Part shown: positions 1 through 12,500 of the stretch, piece after piece
Position numbering within the stretch: the stretch's first letter is position 1
Layout: each line of letters opens with the position of its first letter
Source: Acanthochromis polyacanthus
Lineage: Eukaryota > Chordata > Actinopteri > Pomacentridae
Reading direction: 5' to 3'
DNA length: 64,000 nucleotides
NCBI RefSeq assembly: GCF_021347895.1
Contig: NC_067120.1
Coordinates: forward strand, 17,593,361 to 17,657,360
Notes under the pieces: generated by a model
What the model was told of the DNA's origin: nothing
Databases searched by the model: none
What the model saw: the letters and a program-made list of their open reading frames with translations, nothing else
Translations under genes and position numbers: made by a program

Positions 1-2515
1 TGGGAAAACAAGCTCAAGATCAAGACACAGAGTCAGCGAGACAAAGACAAATCTGCTGCAGTATAGAACTTCTGGGAATTAACTACGTAATTCGTTCAGT
101 ATATTTGAATACATCACTGACTAGGTCCTTCATGTGTCATTTCACACAAACAGTCAATTTCCACGCAGCAATGTGGTTCCACAGGCTGAATGCCTCACCC
201 TTTGCAAGTGACTCCGGGTCGCGGCATCTGTCATGCGCTGCTCTACACCCTCATCAATCTGCACCGTCAAACCTCTTCACTGTATATTTAGCTTCTAAAT
301 ATGAATTTATTCGGACTGAAAGCAACAATTCTTGTTCTGAACTATGAACAAACTGCATCAATGTTGACAATTTCACTTAATCCAATTTCACATATCTATT
401 GTTATCACTAGTTCTTGGATGTGAACAGGATTTATTATTAATTACAATATTTTGTATTAATATTATTACATGAAATACATGTTTTTCAGGCTTTGATGAC
501 CAGGTTAAATATTAAATTAGCCCGACTAGTAAATCAGTTAGTATTGGCTTGGATATATGATAATATGAAATTGCAGTACAAAAATGCCAGAAATATTTTT
601 GAGGTAGTTGAGTTGGAGTAATTTTCCATGCACCATCACAATTCTTGAACAGACACACATGCCAGATTTTTTGAGTGTCCTGATTTGTTGCATGTCACTG
701 AGCTCTTACCAAGCAGTGATGTTGTGTCACGTGTTTATGTGATCAAAAAAACAAGAATATATTATTAATAGATTGCTTTGAATTGTCAATTGTCAGGGAG
801 ATTACAGACCTTAAAAATAAAGCTAAATGGGCTATAAATATAATTGCTCAAGGCAAAATTTCAAATCATGCATCTGTAAAAGTAGTATTGATTGGCACAG
901 GTTGCAACACGGACAAAAGGTGCATTAAATAATTTAAGTTGTTCATTGACTTTGATTGGTAACCTATGTAAATCAATGAATTGAGGGAATTGTTCATCCA
1001 TCTTCCTGACAGTACACAATTTAAATTCAGTCCATTCAGAAATTCCAGTCAAAATTTGAGTCTATTTTTTTGGAAGATGTTCAATAACAAAAAATAAAAA
1101 CAAAAAACAAAACACTTCATTACGGAGTTGAAAAAAGGATCAATTGATTAGTCAATCAAGCAAATTAAGCATTTTGATCACTAATTCTTTGTTTACATCG
1201 TTTATCAGGCAAAAATGCTAACATTTCATTGTTTTGGTATCTCAAATGTCAGAATATGAGACATTTCCTTGTTTTACTCAATATTAAAATGCATTTTTTT
1301 TTACTGTTTATCCGACCAAAAAAATAAACAGCAGCTACATACAGTAAACTCATGGGCTAAAAGGAAACAGGCTTCTTTCACTTTGCTCTGAAAATGTCTG
1401 GTAAATAACCTTCACAATCGTTAAAATTCAAAGCAAGGGTTATTTTGTGTGCTTGATCCCCCATACTGGTAAATCCTACTGCATATAGGCCCTTCTTTAG
1501 CGTATAGGGGGGAAAACATACATCAATCATCCTGGTCATTTCTTATTTACAAGTTAGCTGCTCCTGAAAAAAAAACTGAAATAGGTGCAGATACAGCACT
1601 TATTTCACTGTTGGCATGATTTTTTCATGTTCTAGAACATTTGGTTGATGGACGTACATTTTATGCACACATCTGGTTGCTGTATTTGAGTGTGCAGGTG
1701 TTTGGGAGATCCAGCACATTCCAACAGCTGCACCCAGCAGCCCAGGGGTGGCCACACCGCTGGTATCACCCAACTGATGCCGGTGACGTCGCTCCAATAG
1801 CATCATGCCATGAAGAAAGCCCCCCACTCTCTCCACTCCAATTCGCATGCACTTTACAGAGCCACTGCGCTGCGCACACGCCATCCCTCTGCAGCCCCTC
1901 ATACCGGGGAAATCACGCTGAAATACCCGTGCATCTACCCTGTAGAACAGCCTAACAGAACCACAGGCACAAACCAGGAAACAATACCCTGACACATCCA
2001 AGAAAAGTTACATAACACCATGTGAGAGATTCCCAAACAGCCTACTAGGCGATGCAAGGAGGCGTTTTACTCCTCAGCCGTCTTGTGCTGCCATCACTAC
2101 TGCACTAGGACCACGGAAATTAGCTGTCACATCTGTCAAACCTCCCCTTGAAACCCCCAGCCCAAATATACATCACTCCTGGAAGCCTAGAGGAGCAAAA
2201 TAAGAGGCAAAGCTGGAGAAGTGAAAGCTACTGCGGCTGTAAATGTTGCTGAAGACAGGGAGTCAGGTGGGGACCGCTAGGGACCACATACCCAGTCTGA
2301 GCTCTCCAACGTAAATGGCAACTTCCCACACTCCACAGGAGCCTGTCGTTTGATGAAAATACACGCCTTCTGCCATATGTGCACACAGTCTACACCGCCG
2401 ACGCACCGGCAGCAGCGCCGGCGCCACACAGAGAGAGACCCGCTGTCAACAAACCAACCCCCGGCAAACAAACACTTCACGTCCACTCTCTCCTCACACC
2501 CACCAAGCCGCTTAC
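1..2515 (-). other. srpk2: srpk2 intron 2 (partial), no coding exon seen
   Basis: This stretch lies 3' of srpk2 coding exon 2 on the minus strand and is read as the start of its second coding intron, which runs off the window. The short open frames on both strands (for example 1600-2001) have no recognisable domain and no flanking splice sites that would join the srpk2 frame. I saw no exon matching the proline-rich region that normally follows in SRPK2. Confidence 0.6.
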
Positions 2516-2835
2516 CTGCGATGGTGTCCCGCTTTATCCTTCTTACCCTTCGGCCTCCTCTTTCTGGCCTGGATGGCCATCACTGCCGGCGTTCATTGAC
2601 GGGCAAAGAACGACGTCCGAGTCCGGGGAAGGGTGTAGGAGGGACGGGGAGAGAGAGAACAAACACACATCACCGTCAGGCTCTGGCTGCCACGGGTCAT
2701 GTAGCGTCGCTTAGCGTGCCCTGTTAGGCTACGTGCACCCGTGGCTTCTGCCACCTTTCACATTAAATACAACCACACGTAGGGTAGCGTAGCCAGGCTG
2801 GAGGCTGAGGGATACGCACCTTTCCTGGAGCTCAT
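2516..2835 (-). CDS. srpk2: SRSF protein kinase 2, N-terminal coding exons 1-2 (partial)
   Basis: SRPK2 phosphorylates serines in the RS domains of SR splicing factors, in cytoplasm and nucleus. Two exons are visible. Exon 1 is 2820-2835, with the ATG at 2835-2833 and a GTGCGT donor. Exon 2 is 2516-2582, with a GGCAG acceptor and a GTAAG donor. Joined in phase they give MSSRKVMAIQARKRRPKGKK and eight more residues. From memory this closely resembles the basic N terminus of the SRPK2 isoform starting MSSRKV, with the shared SRPK block AIQARKRRPK. The kinase domain lies outside the window. Neighbouring pus7 on the opposite strand supports the call, since SRPK2 and PUS7 are neighbours in human 7q22. 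SRPK1 begins similarly but lacks the MSSRK start. The identification rests on only about 28 residues. Confidence 0.75.
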
Positions 2836-4511
<1,676 letters not shown>

Positions 4512-4575
4512 TTATGGCCAATAATCAGAATCTAACGCAAAAAAATATTTCAAAATTATTTTTGATATGAGTAAT

Positions 4576-4598
4576 ATTTATTTATTTATTTATTTATT
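4576..4598. repeat. (TTTA)n microsatellite
   Basis: Five to six tandem TTTA units. Confidence 0.9.
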
Positions 4599-4829
4599 GC
4601 ACCTACCAAAACAGCTGTCACATAAATTGTTCATCAGGCGACTGATACACTAATCAACTTTTCACTTCAAGTCTCTATGTTTATGCAGTAAGGTGGTTTA
4701 ATTTAACTAACTTTTTGTAATACGTTTTCAACAATGCAACAAATGTACCCTACATATTTTTAAGGCTGTTTGATTAATTCAGAGGAGTCAAAAGTAAAAA
4801 GGAGGCAGAAAGTGTATAGCCTAGCTTAG

Positions 4830-5360
4830 CTAGACTGTATTCCCGTTATAAGGGATATACGGGAATACGGTCTAGCCCCCTCCATTGACACATTTTGACA
4901 GGTTTTCAAGCTCTGAGCAGATCAGACCGAACCAATCAGAGCACCAGAGGCGGGAGTTAACGATGCGACCGCAACAGAGCGAGGTTTCTCTCGTGCACTT
5001 TCCTCTGTTTTGCACGGGCTGAATTTGTCCTTAAAACCTCAACAAGAAGCAGCTCTGGAAACTTTTCTTTTTAAAAAGGATGTATTATTAATTCTGGCAG
5101 GCTGTACAATAGAATGCGTAATGCTGCCCTCCACTGTTGACAGGGAGAGCTTAGATTTTCCTCAGGACCCCTGTACGGCGAATGAAGCTGTTAAAACTAC
5201 AAAACATCATGGCGGAAAGGCAATTGTTAGGTCGCTTAGTGATTGCGTCACACATGTGTTACGCTGATTGGCTCTCTCCAATTCAAGCTGTGATCGGTAG
5301 TCCCGCCTCTGGGCTAGATTTGGTTCAATGGGGCAGTTCCAGACTGACTTTATGTGTATT
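4830..5360 (+). mobile_element. DNA-repeat remnant carrying a RecQ-like helicase fragment
   Basis: The left part opens with a hairpin around 4839-4872 (TATTCCCGT ... ACGGGAATA), followed by GTCTAGCCCCCTCCATTGA. The right part ends near 5345 with an imperfect inverted counterpart, including CCCGCCTCTGGGCTAGA and TTCAATGGGG. Between them a frame from 5010 contains LSLKPQQEAALETFLFKKDV. This resembles the motif 0 region ahead of the Walker A loop in RecQ helicases, but the GxGKS loop itself is missing and the frame then degenerates. I read it as an internally deleted repeat copy. The transposon superfamily is not assigned. Confidence 0.45.
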
Positions 5361-5559
5361 TGTAATACACAATATAAAGGCTGTCTGGTCCCCAGGCAAG
5401 AAAGTGTAGTGACTAAACAACTACAAAAGTACAAAGTGTACGTCTTGTATTTCACAGTCTGCCGGCAGTACGTGAATGCAGCGCGGTGTTGTGATTGACA
5501 GCTCTTAAACCAATCATTTACAGTGGGAGGGCTTAAGACTCGGCTCTGTTTCCGGAACC

Positions 5560-5639
5560 AGGCACATACACAACACACACGTGTGAGAAGAGCTGGAGTT
5601 CAATGCTGTCCGCTCTCTTCTGAATATCACTCGACGCAG
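5560..5639 (+). other. pus7: Candidate pus7 5' UTR exon 1
   Basis: The sequence ends CGACGCAG followed by a GTAGGT donor at 5640. It lies in a GC-rich region upstream of the pus7 coding exons and has no long open frame. The start is arbitrary because the transcription start cannot be read. Confidence 0.4.
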
Positions 5640-5834
5640 GTAGGTTAAATCGGAATCTTAGCTTCAAACAATAGCGTTTTAAGCTTTGTTTTCACCAACG
5701 TTTCAGTCCGCTTTTGCCGCCAGAAATGTTAACTTTAGCCGGCGATGTTAGCTAGCTTGATGTTGACCTGGCGGATTTGCTAGCGGCTGTGCTAAGTTTT
5801 GACTCACGGGTTTTATGTTCACTTTGTCTTTTAG

Positions 5835-5948
5835 TTCCTGCGTCCAGCTCAGGTCTGTTAAGGAGTCTCTGCAAGTGTTTAGCAGGTGGAAGACGAGAAG
5901 TGCTTCTCAGGTCCACATTTGTCTCCTGCTACCTCAGCATCGCCAACA
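5835..5948 (+). other. pus7: Candidate pus7 5' UTR exon 2
   Basis: Bounded by a TTTTAG acceptor at 5834 and a strong GTAAGT donor at 5949. The next acceptor is CCTCACAG at 6490-6497, just 10 bases before the pus7 ATG. It could be an optional leader exon. There is no transcript evidence. Confidence 0.35.
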
Positions 5949-6507
5949 GTAAGTCATCATTTTCTAGGCCATTACTACATGAGTTGTTTGGTTGTCATTA
6001 CTCATGCAGATAATGTAATGCAGTCTTAACACCTGTACGATGTAGCAATTTTAGATTTCTACATAGAAACAAGTACAACAGTAGTAGTGTGTGACCAGTG
6101 TCTGTGTGTTAAATCTAAATGTTGCATCATGCCAACATGACATTAAAAAGCCTAAAATACGACATGCACACTTGATGTCTTAAGGTGTACCTGTGGCCAG
6201 TGGGTTTTAGATGTCAACACTGTAGTCAAATAATCCAGGCCCCTGGTTTAATAGCAGATGGGGACTTGTAGGATTGCCTTTTTTTATTTATTTATTTTTA
6301 CCGTCAAGTCTTGTCTATATACTTCATAATTAAGGCAAACAATGTGCCACTAGTGTCAATTTTCCAGATTTTAGAAGGTCAACATTATACAATTGCTGTG
6401 GGTACTGTTGCTAACAAGTAAACAAAATTTAATGTATGAAAGTCCTGTTGTTGTATTTACTAACTGTGTCAGAATTAACACTGTCCATCCCTCACAGCTT
6501 GACTCTG

Positions 6508-9500
6508 ATGGCAGAGTCAGAGCCCGTGCCTGACCCTGTCCAAGTCGGAGAAAAGAGAGGATGTTCGGAGGATAGGGAGGAAGACACACCGGCAAAGAAA
6601 CCAAAAGTCGAGAATGATCACGAAAATGGGGGTCCTCCCCACCAAGATGAGTCAGAAGAGCCTGAAGGGGAGGCGAGTGATGGAGAGGAGGATGGTGAGA
6701 CCTTTGCTGACATGATGAAGCATGGCCTCACTGAACTGGATGTGGGCATCCTGAAGTATGTCAGTGACCATGAGGGCTTCTCAGGAATCCTGAAGGAAAG
6801 GTTTGTTTATCCTATGGAGTCAGTAAAAGATTTGCATTGTTTGACTTAAAATGACTTGATTTGGTTTGTTTAACAGATGATTTCTTGTGGTTTGTGCACA
6901 GATATTCGGATTTTGTTGTGCATGAAATCAACAAACAAGGCAAAGTAGTGCATTTAGATGATCTCTCTATCCCAGCAGAAGCTGAGGTAAGACATCATCT
7001 CTCTTTTTAATTAAGATTCATTAATATGACCAGCTCTGTAAGCTGACTAGAGGGAACTGCCTGCCTGCATTTACCATTTGTTTGTTGACCTGTTGAGTAT
7101 GGCAAGAGGCAAAACTTGCTTTAAACTTGGTAGCAGTCTCAGATGTATCATAGACATACACATACACTTATAGACAGAAATGTTTGTAAATGTAATCCTG
7201 ACACTGTTAGCGAAACAGATACAGTGAAGCCCAAGCAGTTTCTGGGTGTTTGTTTGTTTTTTGTTTTGTTTTTTTGCTGCTGTTACATTTTACTCACTGA
7301 GGGTTAATTTTTCACTACAATTTAAGTTCTATTCCTCTAAAACTGCACAATCGTATGTAGATGTAGAAATAACTCGGCTTGTCTTCTGTGCAGTTTACCA
7401 GTTGTAATGCCATAAATCATAAAAACGAAATAAAAATTTAAGTAAAAATTCTTTATTTTACAAAAATGTAAAACTTATATATTATTGTGTAAAACATTTT
7501 TTCAGTTGCCCAAAGATATACATACTATAGAGAATTTAATTACTTACAGCTGAAAAGTCCCCGAAATTTAGTCATATGATTTTTAATCAAAGCTGTGTCA
7601 CTGATTGCTTTAAAGTTATGCAAAATAGTGAAGATTTTTTTATGGTTTGCGCAAACAGTTCATTTTTGTGAATATATAAGTGTGACATATAGAATCAAGA
7701 AAAACAATATCATGATTTAAAGTTTAAATTTGGTTGCATTTTATAATGGACACACGTGTCATGTATGTACATCACCTGTGAGTAGTTCAAGAACCCTTTT
7801 AACCTGGTCATGTAATTCTTTCTAAGTTTTTTTTTAATGTTGTGTTTCTGGTGTTTAAGGAAGTCCCAGAGGTTGAAGCGCAGCCAAAGGATTGTGATGT
7901 ACTAACTGAAGAGCAGAAAAAGCAGCTCGGGGAGCTGCAGTTCTTCAAGAATAAAGAGGAAAATGTATCCATTGAGGTTAGTTTATAGGAGTGCAGTGCC
8001 CCTTTGAGAAAGAAATGCCGTCATTTAAAACACAAAGTTTTTCAAAGCTGTTATGTAATTTCATCCCTCATCTGTTTAACATCTGTAGATGATGGATGAT
8101 ACAAAAGAAAAACGAACGCTGGTCCACAAAGCCATTAAGACTCAGTTTCCTGGTCTGGAAACAAAGACAGAAGAGAAGGACGGGCGCAAGTTTATAGTGG
8201 CCTACCACGCTGCTGGGAAGAAGGCTTTAGCAGGTATGTGGAGAGGAATCCGAGCCAGATGTCAGCTGTAAACTTTCAGGGCAGAATTCTGGACCAGTAA
8301 ATTAATTTGATCATCAGAGAAAAGATTTACTGCATGTCCTTCTTACTTCTGCTTTTATATAATCTACTGCACTGCATGTAGTCCAGAGCAGTAAATTTTG
8401 ATGCATGAGATGCACCAGTGCATATGCATGGTCAACACGCCTGCATGAATCTACTCAGATTTTTACTCACTGTGATTTTTAAAGTAGCATCCTTTTGGCT
8501 ATGAATTGACTTTTTAGTTCAAAGGAATGCTTTAATTTAGGTTTGACTGAAAAATCTGAAAGACAGCAGAGGTTAGCAGAGCCACAATTTTTACAAACTT
8601 TGTTGCCTAAACTATTTAAATACCACACTCCACTTTGAGGTCCGTGCATGAGATCTCACCCCTGACAGCTCGTCCCACAGTAAATACGAATCGCTTTCTC
8701 AGTAACGTTATTCTATCCTCCTTTTGCTCTTCTCTGGTGGATAGAAGTCAAAACAACTGCAGGTAAGAAACAATTCTCCACATAGCACAGAGGTAGGGGT
8801 TAACACTAATACAGAGGAAGGTGTTGGTAATCAGAAGCGGTTCAAATAATCTTTGTTGTAATATCAGTTTAAATTTATTTCCATATTGTCTTGATTTATA
8901 GTCAATTGATCACTGAGTGAAGAAAACTCTTGGCAGTTGATTAAAATCTGCGGTATATGGCAGACTGCTCGAATGTATAAGTACCGAACATTTAAGGGTC
9001 TTGCTGAAATATTGAGAGGCTAAAAGCAGTGTGTCTATTTGAACAATTCGTCCTCTGTTTCTCATCACAACATTTTTTTCTGTGTCCATTAAAGCTCCAA
9101 GGAAACACTTTTGGCCCAAAAACCGTGGCAGCTTCTGCCACTTTGTCCTGTACAAGGAGAACAAAGACACCATGGATGCTATCAATGTGCTTTCAAAGTT
9201 CCTCAGGTCTGAATGTGGTACTTTAAATGAATTTTGTGAAAAATAATCATCATTTAAGAGACACATGAACACGCTAGCAGTTTTACTACAATGCCACTTT
9301 TGTCAGAGACTGTTATACTGTATAAATAATAATGTGTATATTTGTTTAGGCTTAGACCCAACATGTTTTCCTACATGGGAACTAAGGACAAGAGGGCCAT
9401 CACTGTGCAGGAGATAGCGGTGCTTAAGTGAGTGTACAGTGCTGTAAGCAAATGACTACAATAATCAGTCTGCTTATGTTTTCATATGTCATTTCATACA

Positions 9501-12500
9501 TGTGAGTGATGGAGAAATGAATTTTCGACATAGCTCCAGGCAGGCAGCTCAGCTAGCGAAAAGTATGGGGCAACTTGCCCCCCCCCGCGTCAAAGTCCGC
9601 TCTAACGTGCTTTTTTCCCCACACTGACCGGCTCGGATAGTCTCAACGAGTGTCCCACAACATACTAGAGATAAGAAGTGAACGAAAACCTCCACAAAAA
9701 CCTCCACAAATCTCGTTCCGAAATCTTGCTATCGCGCGATTTCGGAACGAGATTTGCTTTCTAGCGTCCCAAGATTTGGATACAGACCACAACAAATAGC
9801 GATCGCCAGATAATGTGGAAGTTTTCATTCACTTCTCCCTCGCTATTTGTTGTGGCCTGTATCCAAATCTTGGGACGCTAGAAAGCAAATCTTGTTCCGA
9901 AATCGTGCGATAGCTCGCGCCAAAACCAGTGTTTTGGCGCGAGTAATGTGGAGGTTTTCATTCACTTCTCATCTCTAGTATGTTGTGGGACACTCGTTGA
10001 GACTATCCAAGCTGGTCAGTGTGGGGAAAAAGCACGCTAGGGCGGACTTTGACGCGGGGGGGCAAGTTGCCCCATACTTTTCGCTAGCTGAGCTGCTAAG
10101 CTGCCTGCCTGGCTAAATACTGGAGCTATGTCGAAAATTCATTTCTCCATCACTCACATGTATGAAATGACATATGAAAACAGACCCCAGGTTGAAAAAA
10201 AGCGAAGTTCCCCTTTAAGTGTCTGTAGATGATTGTAAATTAATGTTTCTGTTGTTACTATGTAGATAATCTCTGGTAGGTCAGCTTGTTGCACAGAATC
10301 AGTAATTAAAGCAACCTTTTTACTGTTCACTTAGGATCACAGCAGAGAGGTTGGCTCACCTCAACAAGTGCCTCATGAACCTCAAGGTTGGAAACTTTTG
10401 CTACAAAAACCATCCTCTAAAGCTGGGGGAACTGCAGGGAAACCATTTCACTGTGGTCATCAGGTCAGCCGCTGTTTATAGATCCAACTCTACATCCCAG
10501 AGACTGCCATATTTACACCTAACTTAGTAATCACTACCATGACCTCTTACATCTCTAGTACGCCCATGGATTTTGTTAACACTTTAAAAGTCATTTTTGT
10601 GAAATGTGTGTTTTTAAAAGTATTTTGTGATACAAAATGGTCAGAGTAAAATGTATCCAGTGTGTAGTTTATCGCTAAATTTTTGATGACCAGATGGTTT
10701 GGTGTTTTATTTGTTGATGCATTTGCTTATCAGGAACATCTCAGGAACAGATGAGCAGGTCCATCAGGCCATGACATCCCTCAAGCAAACAGGTTTCATC
10801 AACTACTATGGCATGCAGCGCTTCGGCACTACAGCTGTGCCCACACAACATGTTGGCAGGTGAGGAGGTCATGACATGGAAATACTTGCACAAATTCTGA
10901 CAACATGGTATAAATTATTACACAATATAATCTGACAGGATTGTAAACTCAAGTGTTTTTCACTTCTCTTGTTTGGGACAGGGCTATTCTGAAAAATGAC
11001 TGGAATGAGGTGGTGGATTTAATTCTGAAACCTCGTCCTGGAGGTAAAAAAAATGTCTCACTCGCTATTTCTCTGTCTGTTAAGTGGTTCAGAAGGATTT
11101 CAAACTTGCCCTTGTCTTGATTGCGTTCTGCAGCAGAGAAAGAATTTCTGGTCCGCTGCAGGGAAGAGTGGGCAAAGACTCAGGACCCAGAAGCAGCACT
11201 GAAAAAGTTGCCCAATAAACGCTGCGTGGAAGGACAGCTGCTGAGAGGCCTGTCTATGTATGGCAAGAAAAACATCGTCACTGCCTTTGGACTGGTTGGT
11301 TTTCAATCATTAATGCTGCTAGGCTCAGAATGATAGAGAGAATATAACTTTGTTCACAGCACATACTCTTCCCTTGCTCCGTAGCGAGCCAGAGTGCTTT
11401 TTAACCAATCTATCCCTAAAATGCAAATATTCTGCACAGATTTACAAATATGTAAGAGTACTCTGCTGATTTAGTATTGTGATTCTGTAACATTACTGAA
11501 CCCACAACAAAAAATAAGGCATCAAAATTGATAAAACAGAAGCAGATGTATCTTTTTTAATTCCACAAATTCATCTTTATTGATAAAACCTAATGTCTGT
11601 TATCCGTAATAGTGCTTACAGTGGGGCAAAAAAGTATTTAGTCAGCCACCACTTGTGCAAGTTCTCCCACTTAAAATGACAGAGGTCTGTAATTTTCATC
11701 ATAGGTACACTTCAACTGTGAGAGACAGAAAATGGAAAAAAAAATCCAAGAAATCACACTGTAGGATTTTTAAAGAATTTATTTGTAAATTATGGTGGAA
11801 AATAAGTATTTGGTCAACAGCAGAAGTCCAACTCAATACTTTGTAATATAACCTTTGTTGTCAATGACAGAGGTCAAACATTTACGGTAGTTCTTCACCA
11901 GGTTTGCACACACTGTAGCTGGTGTTTTGGCCCATTCCTCCATGCAGATCTCCTCTAGAGCAGTGATGTTTTGGGGCCGTCGCCGGGCAACATGGACTTT
12001 AAACTCCCTCCACAGATTTTCTTTGGGGTTGAGGTCTGGAGACTGGTTAGGCCACTCCAGGACTTTGAAATGCTTCTTACGGAGCCACTCCTTTGTTGCC
12101 CGGGCGGTGTGTTTGGGATCATTGTCATGCTGGAAGACCCAGCCACGTTTCATCTTCAATGCTTTCACTGATGGAAGGAGGTCTGGACTCAAAATCTTCC
12201 GACACATGGCCCCATTCATTCTTTCCTTAACACGGATCAGTCGTCTTGTCCCCTTTGCAGAAAAACAGCCCCAAAGCATGATGTTTCTGCCCCCATCCTT
12301 CACAGTAGGTATGGTGTTCTTGGGATGCAACTCAGCATTCTTCTTCCTCCAAACTCAACGAGTTGAGTTTTGGTTTCATCTGACCATATGACATTCTCCC
12401 AATCCTCTTCTGGATCATCCATATGCTCTCTGGCAAACTTCAGACCGGCCTGGACATGTACTGACTTAAGCAGGGGGACAGGTCTGGCACTGCAGGATTT

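Noticed and set aside
1600..2001. 133-residue minus-strand frame in srpk2 intron
   Set aside because: It has no similarity to SRPK2 or any family I know, and no acceptor or donor in the needed phase.
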